A stretch of 45,114 bases of DNA, from assembly GCA_027459775.1 (NCBI GenBank), contig DAIDHE010000131.1:1-45114 (forward strand), in the 5' to 3' direction. The notes beneath the pieces were generated by a model that saw only the letters and a list, made by a program, of their open reading frames with translations, had not been told where the DNA came from and made no database searches. Positions 1 through 6,761 of this stretch are shown here, one piece after another. Within the stretch, counting starts at the first letter, position 1. Every line of letters begins with the position of its first letter. Source of the DNA: Planctomycetales bacterium (GTDB lineage: Bacteria; Planctomycetota; Planctomycetia; Isosphaerales; Isosphaeraceae). Both the position numbers and the translations under genes were made by a program.

Positions 1-1
1 A

Positions 2-163
2 CTGGGCAGCAACGCCGAGACCTGGCGGTCACGGCTGGAGATGCTGCGAAAGAAGCATTTCTTCGGTCGCTTCCTCGCGGCCACCCGCCAGCGGCTGGTC
101 GAGGTCGCCCAACGTCTGGGCCTGCGCCGGGTGCCGAATTACTGCGGGTGCCCCGCACCGTAA
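2..163 (+). CDS. C-terminal end of an unidentified protein (partial)
   Basis: An open frame enters from the left edge and stops at the TAA at 161-163, giving the last 53 residues of a larger protein. The tail is basic and helical, then ends in a Cys-rich VPNYCGCPAP stretch. I do not recognise the family. It is more plausible than the overlapping frames because it is open from the edge, has planctomycete-like high-GC codon use, and ends just before the change to AT-richer repetitive DNA. Whether it is a real gene end depends on sequence to the left of the window. Confidence 0.45.
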   Translation: MGSNAETWRSRLEMLRKKHFFGRFLAATRQRLVEVAQRLGLRRVPNYCGCPAP

Positions 164-376
164 AGGCCGCCACGAGGGGTCGCTCGCGGTCGAAATCAGA
201 GCCTGACCGGGTGATTCCGCGCGCCGATCGGGCCGTGCGGTCGTGTCTGGAGCCGATTTCGGCGAGGAATCGGGGAATTCCGACCCACCATGCCCCGCAT
301 CGCCGCCTTTGGCTCATGCCGCTGAGCCGTCAGTCCGATCCCAACGAAGATCCAGCCGGGTTTCTGGATCCTCGAG

Positions 377-454
377 CATGCATGCAAAATCACCACGCAT
401 GTCCTATACTCTCCCATGCATGCAAAATCACCACGCATGTCCTATACTCTCCCA
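377..454. repeat. Tandem direct repeat, two 38-bp copies
   Basis: The units at 377-414 and 415-452 are identical, and the third copy starts for 2 bases. Each begins with the palindromic CATGCATG and contains GCATGTCCTATACTCTCC. The GTCCTA core resembles the GTGTCCTAC motif seen at 1732-1739 and 1758-1765 and, inverted, at 595-604. Confidence 0.9.
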
Positions 455-560
455 GCACGGCTTGCGGGAGCGGTCTCGTCATCCCGGCGACCGCGCCGGC
501 TTGAAAGACAAGCACGAAGCGCGAGCGAGTGCATTCCGGCTGATACCATCCACTCATTCT

Positions 561-596
561 GGGGCGCGTCCTGGGGCGCGTCCGGAATGCGGAATG
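561..596. repeat. Short tandem repeats (12 bp x2, then 7 bp x2)
   Basis: GGGGCGCGTCC(T/G) occurs twice head to tail at 561-572 and 573-584. It is followed by CGGAATG twice at 583-589 and 590-596. The inverted copy of the GTGTCCTACA motif begins at 595. Confidence 0.8.
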
Positions 597-627
597 TAGG
601 ACACGCACACGTTTACATGCACGTCCG

Positions 628-650
628 TGTACATAGAGAATGTATGTACA
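628..650. repeat. 7-bp inverted repeat (hairpin)
   Basis: TGTACAT at 628-634 and ATGTACA at 644-650 form a perfect 7-bp stem around a 9-nt loop. There is no T-tract, so it is not a typical terminator. It lies among the tandem repeats upstream of the PEP-CTERM gene. Confidence 0.6.
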
Positions 651-659
651 GAAAGAATA

Positions 660-701
660 CCACCTCTTCTCATTTCTCGTGTCCCACCTCTTCTCATTTC
701 T
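660..701. repeat. Direct repeat CCACCTCTTCTCATTTCT, two copies
   Basis: Identical 18-bp units lie at 660-677 and 684-701, 24 bp apart. The ACCTCTTCT core recurs downstream of the PEP-CTERM gene at 1694-1702 and 1764-1772, so the same repeat family brackets that gene. Confidence 0.85.
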
Positions 702-794
702 GGGATCTGGCCTTGATGATTCCGTACAAGTCGGCTTAATTCTGGCACGCTGGCTCATTCAAGCACTCCACGGCCCGACGAGAAAGGGCTCTCC

Positions 795-1634
795 GTGTTT
801 CATCGCTCGTGTTTCGCCCTGGCCCTGTTGGCGGTGTCAGTCGGGCAGACAACATCCCTCGCCTCCGGGATCCCCTACCACCCAGGCCCGTACAGCCCGA
901 TCACGTACGATTTCAGTGGCACGCTGAATCAGCCGATCGACGGATCTACCTCGTTCAGAGGCTCGTTTACATTCGATAATGGGCTTCCTCCCGGTGCGGG
1001 AGGCACCACTGCAGGGGCCATCGGGCTGGGCTTCGCCAAAATGGCGGCCGTCGGCAACCCGACGGTTTCCATGGAGATCGGCGGTCAAACCTTCGTTTTC
1101 ACGACCCCGACTGCTCTCGTCTCTAGCGGAGAGCCAGGAGTGTGGATCCAGCCTAACCCCAACCCCTGGGTGTGGTTTACATTCCAGGGGCAGGGACTTC
1201 TAAGCTACCCGGCCTCGATTGGTTCGAGCCAGCAGCTTTGGACAGACGCCAACGTCACGATCCCGAACAAGGGCTCCCAGGACTTCCTTTTGACGACGAG
1301 CCAGAACGGGGTGTCGGCTTCCGGCCAAACGGCCTCAATGACCATCAATCTGCTCAACACGGCGGGCAATATCTGGGCGATGAATCCCAACGCGACCAGT
1401 CTTCCCCTGCTCAAGCTTCCCGATTTCAACATCAATCAGTTTGATCTTCAGGTCGCCCTGCCAAACGGGTCACAGGAGACAGCGACGGGCTCTCTCACCA
1501 AGCTCGAGCCCGAGGTCGCGACACCCGAACCGAGCACGATCGCGATCTTCTCGCTGTTGGCGGCTGGCTCGCTGATCTATCGCCACTGCCGTAGGACGAC
1601 CGGCACGAGGGCTTGCGATCATCCCAATCGCTGA
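795..1634 (+). CDS. PEP-CTERM sorted secreted/surface protein
   Basis: This 279-residue protein has an N-terminal signal peptide (about residues 1-24) and a secreted central region rich in Gly, Ser, Thr and Asn with alternating beta-like segments. A C-terminal sorting signal starts at TPEPSTIAIF and is followed by a hydrophobic helix and the basic cluster RHCRR. Such tails are recognised by exosortase (EpsH-type) systems that place proteins in the envelope or extracellular matrix. No exosortase is in the window. The start is GTG at 795 with AAAGGG six bases upstream. The tail after the basic cluster is about 14 residues, longer than usual. The body domain is not recognised, so the ligand or function is unknown. 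Related short repeats flank the gene on both sides. Confidence 0.85.
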   Translation: MFHRSCFALALLAVSVGQTTSLASGIPYHPGPYSPITYDFSGTLNQPIDGSTSFRGSFTFDNGLPPGAGGTTAGAIGLGFAKMAAVGNPTVSMEIGGQTFVFTTPTALVSSGEPGVWIQPNPNPWVWFTFQGQGLLSYPASIGSSQQLWTDANVTIPNKGSQDFLLTTSQNGVSASGQTASMTINLLNTAGNIWAMNPNATSLPLLKLPDFNINQFDLQVALPNGSQETATGSLTKLEPEVATPEPSTIAIFSLLAAGSLIYRHCRRTTGTRACDHPNR

Positions 1635-2047
1635 CATGGACGGGTCTCCTCAAGATGTCCACGCAAGCTACCAACCTCTGACCGAGATGTCCTACCTCTT
1701 CTACCCTCCTGCCTCTTCTACCTACATGTGCGTGTCCTACTTCTTCTAACCTGTGCGTGTCCTACCTCTTCTCCCGGCGCCACGACGGATGCCACACGAA
1801 AGGTCGCCGGGTCACTGAAGCTCGCCTCCGCATCCGGAGGGCGTCCCATGCCGATCGCGACCCTCGACGTCGCTCTCGAGTCATTCGCCGTCAGCGCCGC
1901 GCGGATCATCGACCCGCTGGAGGCGTTCTTGTCGACATTCGCGGTCGCGGGATCTCGACACAAGGCGAGCAGGTGAGCCGAGGCCGTTCGCTTGTCGCAG
2001 GCCCATCCTGCGACACGCCAGCCGCGCCAGTCTTCGGCGTGGTGAGC
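1635..2047. other. Intergenic region with polypyrimidine repeats
   Basis: This 413-bp gap lies between the PEP-CTERM gene (+) and the end of the WD40 gene (-). Its first half carries the CCTACCTCTTCT repeats listed separately. The second half (about 1780-2040) has weak open frames on both strands, but none has a good start, ribosome binding site or recognisable motif. I see no terminator. Confidence 0.6.
1686..1773. repeat. Cluster of GTGTCCTACCTCTTCT-type repeats
   Basis: The best pair is TGTGCGTGTCCTAC(T/C)TCTTCT at 1727-1747 and 1753-1773, exactly 26 bp apart with one difference. A third, partial copy (GATGTCCTACCTCTTCT) is at 1686-1702 and a GCCTCTTCT remnant is at 1711-1719. The reverse complement of its GTGCGTGTCCTACA part occurs at 595-608 on the other side of the PEP-CTERM gene. 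Confidence 0.85.
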
Positions 2048-3667
2048 TTACGGTATGATTCGCCTGGCCGCGGTGGGCCGCGCGTCGCTCTCCGCCCCAA
2101 CGATCGTTTCCATGACAATCTGCTTTAACTCGCCAGTTTTCGCATCGAGAAGATATACATAATCTTGATCGCAATACGCGAGCGATCGGCCGTCTGCTGA
2201 AAAGGCCAGCGAAAACGCCGCGTCGGATTCGCCTTCGGCGGTCCAGATCATGCTCCCGGTCGCCACATCCCAGAGTCGCACCTCGCTGGACGTTTTTGCC
2301 ATGCGGGCGCCGGTGGACTTGTCCCTCCCGTGATTCTTTCGGCCCGTTCCTCCAGCCGCCACGGTTCGGCCGTCGGGCGAAAAGGCCACCTTCTGGGCGC
2401 GGCCGGTCGGGCCCTCCAATGTCCGTCGAATCGTTCCGGTCGAAACGTCCCATAACGTCACCCGGCCGAGCCCACCGAATCCGCCCGTGCCCACGTTATT
2501 CGAACCCGCCCCGGCCAGCGTGCGGCCGTCGGGCGCATAGGCCACGTCGAGCACATAGCCCATCACTGGTTTCAACGTTTTCGTCACCGCCCCCGTCCGG
2601 GCGTCCAACAACACCGCCGCCCCGCTCCCGTAGGCCACGGTCTCGCCGTTGGGCGAAAAGGCCACCGAACTCGCCGAATGGCCCGGCCCTTTGTGCTCCC
2701 ACTTCAGCTCGCCCGTTTGCGCGTCGAGAAGTCTCACGACGGGGATTTCCGTGGAAGATTTCCCCACGAACCCACTTCCGGCGACGGCGATCGTTTCGCC
2801 GTCCGGAGAACAATCGATCGCGCTTGCGTAAGACATCGAGCCGGTCCGATCGGGCGATGGGTCGGACCAAGGGAGCGCCGGTAACGGCCGTCCCGTCGCC
2901 AGATCCCATCGCCGGAGGTGGTGTTCTCCGCTGGCGATCAGTGTTTGACCGTCGGGTGAGAACTGGATGCAGTTGGCCTCCACGCCGTTTGTCAACGGAA
3001 AACGCGCCTGTTCCCTCCATGAGGGTGGTTCCAGCAGTCGAATGCAATTCTCATGCTCATGGCATCCCACGGCCAAGGTGGTCGCGCGCGGTGAAAAAGC
3101 GACCGAAACACCCATCGTGATGAACCCGTGAACGCCGGCGGGTTCGGGCTTTGGCGGCAATTGCGAAAACGGATCGGTTGGCGCTCGGGGGAGGGACGGC
3201 GTCGCCAGCCATGGAAACCACCACGCCCGGCGGTACGAACGCTTGCACGCTTCGTGATAGGCGGCCATCTCCCCGAAGTATCGCGCGCTGGCGATCTCAA
3301 AGTCTCGGCGCGACGCGAGGTAGCGCTCGGTCGGTTCGTCGTGTGCGCCCGAGCCCAGCCTCGCCTGATCGAATTCGGTCACGACGAACGCCGCGCTCGC
3401 CAACCATTCGCGCTCCTGGTCGCGGAATTCCTGCTCACGGGCGTTCTCGAACTCCGCCAAGAGCTGGCGGGTGATGGTTTGATCGATCATGCGGGGCATC
3501 TCCTCCGCGGCCCAAAGCAGCAGAGCCACCATGGCGATCAGCACCATCAGACGTCGCGTCGTGATCCTGGGCCAACGCAACGGCGCGTTCAGCTCGCCGC
3601 CGAATCGGCGCGTCATGCGGATTGCTGACGTTCTCAGCCGGGGCAAGAGAGACCAGGGCGCGCGCAT
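2048..3667 (-). CDS. Membrane-anchored WD40 repeat protein
   Basis: This 539-residue protein has a short basic N terminus and one transmembrane helix at about residues 40-54. The preceding ITTRRLM sequence is typical of planctomycete single-pass proteins. A charged helical region follows, then about seven WD40 blades starting near residue 190. Each blade shows FSPDGxT/FSPNGET-type turns and (L)WDVxTG or LLDAxTG ends. The propeller is probably a scaffold for protein interaction in an exported or membrane-near position; the partner is unknown. The start at 3667 has a GGAG nine bases upstream. An alternative ATG at 3616 has a weaker site. The frame stays open further upstream, but that part is antisense to the lactonase and is rejected. 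Confidence 0.85.
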   Translation of the reverse strand: MRAPWSLLPRLRTSAIRMTRRFGGELNAPLRWPRITTRRLMVLIAMVALLLWAAEEMPRMIDQTITRQLLAEFENAREQEFRDQEREWLASAAFVVTEFDQARLGSGAHDEPTERYLASRRDFEIASARYFGEMAAYHEACKRSYRRAWWFPWLATPSLPRAPTDPFSQLPPKPEPAGVHGFITMGVSVAFSPRATTLAVGCHEHENCIRLLEPPSWREQARFPLTNGVEANCIQFSPDGQTLIASGEHHLRRWDLATGRPLPALPWSDPSPDRTGSMSYASAIDCSPDGETIAVAGSGFVGKSSTEIPVVRLLDAQTGELKWEHKGPGHSASSVAFSPNGETVAYGSGAAVLLDARTGAVTKTLKPVMGYVLDVAYAPDGRTLAGAGSNNVGTGGFGGLGRVTLWDVSTGTIRRTLEGPTGRAQKVAFSPDGRTVAAGGTGRKNHGRDKSTGARMAKTSSEVRLWDVATGSMIWTAEGESDAAFSLAFSADGRSLAYCDQDYVYLLDAKTGELKQIVMETIVGAESDARPTAARRIIP

Positions 3668-4006
3668 GGTGTGAACTCCAACCCGCCCGAACCATCCAGC
3701 AGGAATTATCCACGAATCATCCTGCGACGGGTAGGCCCCGCATCGCGTCGTTGGCGGGAATTGGCTCGCGGAGGCCCACCGCCTTGCCACCGGAAAAGGT
3801 GTGACCCTGGTCATATGCGCCTTGAACCAAAGCCGGCGCCGAGCAATTCGGCGACCTTGGAGAATCCGCCTGGGAACGACGGCGGCGAGGGTCATGGCCC
3901 CGCGCGACCTGGGGTTCTTGCCGCGTGGTGCGTGCTGTGTTATGGTCGCGAGCTCGTGTGCCGTTGGTGGTTGTGCTCGATTGTGAATGTTTCCAGGAAT
4001 CCGCCG
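3668..4006. other. Divergent intergenic region (WD40 / lactonase)
   Basis: This 339-bp region separates two divergently transcribed genes. Open frames run through it on both strands, but they are upstream extensions without ribosome binding sites. It should hold both promoters; only the lactonase-side candidate at 3918-3946 is visible to me. Confidence 0.6.
3918..3946 (+). promoter_or_regulatory. Candidate sigma-70 promoter for the lactonase operon
   Basis: TTGCCG (3918-3923) and TATGGT (3941-3946) are separated by exactly 17 bp. Each matches four of six consensus positions. The -10 element ends 60 bases before the lactonase ATG. It was found by eye only. Confidence 0.35.
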
Positions 4007-5233
4007 ATGAATGGCAGTCGACCAGGCTTGCAAAGGGTCAATCGCCGGGCCCTGTTGCTCGGGGCCGCCTTGTATGCGGCCGGTGCGCCGAGCGCGCTCG
4101 CGGCGGGGCTCGATCAAGCCGCGCCGGCCGGCGCGCTCTGGGTGTACGTTGGAACCTACACGAGCGACAAGGGCGAAAAACCCAGTCGCGGCATTTATGT
4201 GATGGAGCTCGACCTGGCCACGGGGGCTTTGTCCAAGCCCCAGCTCGCGGCCGAGAGCATCGACCCGTCGTTCCTGGCGATTCATCCCAGCAAGCGATTT
4301 CTCTACGCTGTCAACGAGGTCGGTCAGTTTCAGGGCCGATCGGGCGGCGGGGTGAGCGGCTTCAGGATCGATCCGGCCGGGGGCTTGCTCAGGCCGATCA
4401 ATCAACAATCGTCGCGCGGCTCGTCGCCATGTCATTTGACCGTCGATCGAGCGGGCAAGAATGTCCTGGTCGCCAACTATGGCTCGGGGAGTGTCGCCTG
4501 CCTGCCGATCGATGCCAACGGGCGTTTGCGGCCGGCGTCGGCCGCGATCCAGCATGAAGGTTCGAGCGTCGACCAGGCCCGCCAACAAGGCCCCCACGCG
4601 CATTCGATCAATATCGACCCCGCGGGCCATTTCGCCGTGGCCGCCGACCTGGGGCTCGACAAGATCCTGATCTACGCCTTCGACTCCGCGGCCGGCTCGC
4701 TCAAGCCCGCGACGCCTCCTTTCGTCAAGCTGCCGCCCGCCTCGGGTCCGCGCCATTTCGCCTTCTCATCCAATGGCCGTTTTGGATACGTCATTGACGA
4801 GCTGGCGAATACGATCGTCGCTTTCGCGCACGACCCTGAAACGGGCGAGCTTTCGCCGCTCCAATCCGTCTCCACGCTTCCGGCCGGCTTTCAGGGAAGG
4901 AGCCACACCGCCCACATCGAGATCCATCCCTCGGGCAAATTCCTCTACGGCTCGAACCGCGGTCACGACAGCATCGCCGTGTTTTCGATCGAGCCCGCGA
5001 CGGGCAAGCTTGCGGCCGTGGCGATCGAGCCCACGTTGGGGAAGGAGCCGCGTAATTTCGCCGTCGACCCCACGGGAACCTACCTGCTGGCCGAGAACCA
5101 GAACTCAAACACAATCGTCGTCTTCCGCGTTGACCCGGAGACCGGCCGACTGCAAGCGACCGGCCAAAAAGCCTCCGTCCCTCGGCCCGTCTGCATCAAG
5201 ATGATCGACAAGCCCCGGGAGCCCGCGCGTTAG
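4007..5233 (+). CDS. Lactonase-family seven-bladed beta-propeller protein (6-phosphogluconolactonase-like)
   Basis: This 408-residue protein starts with a likely Tat or Sec signal (NRRALLLGAA near residues 12-21, then an Ala-rich h-region). The rest is the lactonase beta-propeller fold: WVYVGTYTS at the start, then repeats such as FLAIHPSKRFLYAVNE, GPHAHSINIDPAG and PRNFAVDPTGTYLLAENQNSN. Cytoplasmic YbhE-type members hydrolyse 6-phosphogluconolactone to 6-phosphogluconate. The export signal here argues against that exact role and for an extracytoplasmic sugar lactone or carboxy-cis,cis-muconate-type substrate. The ATG at 4007 is preceded by AGGA. The stop is 3 bp from the SprT-like gene, so the two are probably co-transcribed. 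Confidence 0.85.
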   Translation: MNGSRPGLQRVNRRALLLGAALYAAGAPSALAAGLDQAAPAGALWVYVGTYTSDKGEKPSRGIYVMELDLATGALSKPQLAAESIDPSFLAIHPSKRFLYAVNEVGQFQGRSGGGVSGFRIDPAGGLLRPINQQSSRGSSPCHLTVDRAGKNVLVANYGSGSVACLPIDANGRLRPASAAIQHEGSSVDQARQQGPHAHSINIDPAGHFAVAADLGLDKILIYAFDSAAGSLKPATPPFVKLPPASGPRHFAFSSNGRFGYVIDELANTIVAFAHDPETGELSPLQSVSTLPAGFQGRSHTAHIEIHPSGKFLYGSNRGHDSIAVFSIEPATGKLAAVAIEPTLGKEPRNFAVDPTGTYLLAENQNSNTIVVFRVDPETGRLQATGQKASVPRPVCIKMIDKPREPAR

Positions 5234-5236
5234 ACC

Positions 5237-6127
5237 ATGAGCAATGACGCCCATGCCTGCGAATCCCAGCCCGATCACGACGGCGTCTCGATCCGTGGAG
5301 AGCCCGGCCGCGAGTCCCTCGATCAGCCGGGCCCCAGCCTCGAGCGCAAGGCGAAGCTGTTCGCGCTGCTTTATTCCAGTCATGAAGTCGATCGCCGCTT
5401 CCGGCGGATCCACGAGGCGATGCTCGATCAATCGCCGCAGATCCGCGCGGCCGATTTCACGGTGATCGGCACCGACGACCTCGAGCGTCTGTTCGCCCAC
5501 TACGACCGGGAGTTCTTCCAGGGCCGGCTGGGCGAGATGCTCATCGAGGACGGCTCGCACCCGGCCGCGTTTCGCCTGTCGCGGCGGCTCACAAGCGCCG
5601 CCGGCCAGACCCTCCGCCGCGTGCGCAGGGTCAATCAAGGGGGCCGCTCGGCAATTCGCGTCGACTATGAAATCACGGTCTCGACGACCTTGCTCTACAA
5701 CACCTTCGCGGGCCACGAGCGCACCGTCACGGTTGGAGGGCTGGTGTGCTCGGACCGCCTCGAGGCCCTTCAGCGCATCTTCGAGCACGAGCTCTTGCAC
5801 CTGGCCGAATTCCTCGGCTGGGGTTGCTCGAATTGCAAGGCGAGCAATTTTCGCGCGCTCTCGCGCCGGCTGTTCGCCCACGAGGCGCCTCACCACGACC
5901 TGATCACCCCGCGCGAGCAGGCCAAGGCCGCCTATGACATCCAGCTCGGCGACTTGGTCAGCTTCGAGGTCGAGGGCGTGCGCAGGCGGGGCGTGGTCAA
6001 TCGCATCACCCGCCGCGCCACCGTGCTGGTCGAGGACCACCGGGGCCGGCTCTACTCGAACGGCAAGCATTGCATTCCCTATTACGTTCCACTGGCGCTG
6101 CTGCGCAAGGAAAACGGGGCGTCGTGA
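5237..6127 (+). CDS. SprT-like zinc metalloprotein with C-terminal SH3/KOW-like domain
   Basis: This 296-residue protein has the zinc-metallopeptidase motif HELLH at residues 184-188, followed by a GWGCSNC segment that may be a metal-binding or structural Cys pair. The preceding part matches the SprT/SprT-like layout: a helix ending DREFFQGRLGE, then beta strands with the FRLSRRLTSAAGQT region. The last ~65 residues (from YDIQLGDLVSFEV) look like a small SH3/KOW-type beta barrel. SprT-family proteins include the DNA-protein crosslink protease Spartan, but bacterial members are mostly uncharacterised. There is no signal peptide, so it should be cytoplasmic. It is 3 bp downstream of the lactonase. 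Confidence 0.75.
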   Translation: MSNDAHACESQPDHDGVSIRGEPGRESLDQPGPSLERKAKLFALLYSSHEVDRRFRRIHEAMLDQSPQIRAADFTVIGTDDLERLFAHYDREFFQGRLGEMLIEDGSHPAAFRLSRRLTSAAGQTLRRVRRVNQGGRSAIRVDYEITVSTTLLYNTFAGHERTVTVGGLVCSDRLEALQRIFEHELLHLAEFLGWGCSNCKASNFRALSRRLFAHEAPHHDLITPREQAKAAYDIQLGDLVSFEVEGVRRRGVVNRITRRATVLVEDHRGRLYSNGKHCIPYYVPLALLRKENGAS

Positions 6128-6269
6128 TCGGTCGGCCCCAATGGCCGCTCCGCCAGGCGCCCTGGCTCTTGTCAAGCCCGCGCCCAGCGGACATCATGGG
6201 CGTCTCGATGAGTTCCTCGCCCCTTGGCCCAAGCGGCGGTTTCACACACCTTTAATTCAAGGAATCCAG

Positions 6270-6725
6270 ATGTTCTCACTTCATGGCTTCACGCTGACCC
6301 ATGCCCTGGCGGCGGCGCTCTTTTTCGGGGGGGCGCTGGCGCTGGCCGTTTCGGCGACCGGAAGCTCGGCTCCCGAGCGTCCACTGGCTCACATGGTCTA
6401 CTTCAAGCTCAAGGACGCCTCGGGAGTGAATCGGGCCAAGCTCATGGCGGCCTGCAAGGCGTATCTGTCGGGGCACCCGGGGACGGTTTCGTTCGCGGTC
6501 GGCTCGCTCGCCGCTGATATGACGCGCGACGTCAACGACCGTGATTTCGACGTCTCGCTGCACCTGGTCTTCGAGAGCAAGCAGGCGCATGACAAATACC
6601 AGGAACACCCGCGGCATCTGAAGTTCATCGATGAAAACAAGGACGGCTGGGCCAAGGTTCGGGTTTTCGATTCGTATCTTTCGACGATTGGCCAGGAGGC
6701 CGCGACCAAGCCGGCCGCCGAGTGA
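6270..6725 (+). CDS. Exported Dabb-domain (stress-responsive A/B barrel) protein
   Basis: This 151-residue protein has an N-terminal signal or anchor (THALAAALFFGGALALAV, about residues 10-27). One Dabb domain follows, with LAHMVYFKLKD at its start, then FAVGSLAAD, a VSLHLVFESKQAHDKYQEHP helix region and FVDSYL-like end (VFDSYL). The domain forms a ferredoxin-like alpha/beta barrel dimer. Family members have diverse or unknown roles, including small-molecule binding and polyketide cyclisation. The start at 6270 is preceded by AAGGA. The long open frame upstream is antisense or out of frame with the SprT gene and is not used. Similar signal-bearing Dabb proteins are common in planctomycetes (from memory). 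Confidence 0.85.
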   Translation: MFSLHGFTLTHALAAALFFGGALALAVSATGSSAPERPLAHMVYFKLKDASGVNRAKLMAACKAYLSGHPGTVSFAVGSLAADMTRDVNDRDFDVSLHLVFESKQAHDKYQEHPRHLKFIDENKDGWAKVRVFDSYLSTIGQEAATKPAAE

Positions 6726-6761
6726 CCGAGCCGCCCGGGGGCGCGTCGCCGCCGGGCCCCG

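Larger units (their letters stand above)
164..794. other. Repeat-rich intergenic region upstream of the PEP-CTERM gene
   Basis: About 630 bases hold no convincing gene. The short open frames here are shadows of repeats. The stretch from about 370 to 720 is noticeably more AT-rich than the rest of the window and contains several tandem and inverted short repeats, listed separately. Its last 15 bases hold the ribosome binding site (AAAGGG, 783-788) of the next gene. Confidence 0.7.

Noticed and set aside
743-749. TGGCACG upstream of the PEP-CTERM gene, a perfect sigma-54 -24 element
   Set aside because: The -12 element (TTGCW) is absent at the right distance; the sequence there is CTCAT.
1728-1976. 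Plus-strand 82-residue frame starting in the pyrimidine-rich repeats
   Set aside because: Its start lies inside a repeat, it has no clear ribosome binding site and no recognisable motif.
3668-4756. Upstream extension of the WD40 frame on the minus strand to 4756 (giving a 902-residue protein)
   Set aside because: It is antisense to the lactonase, rich in Arg/Pro shadow sequence, and has no start signal. The ATG at 3667 has a proper GGAG.
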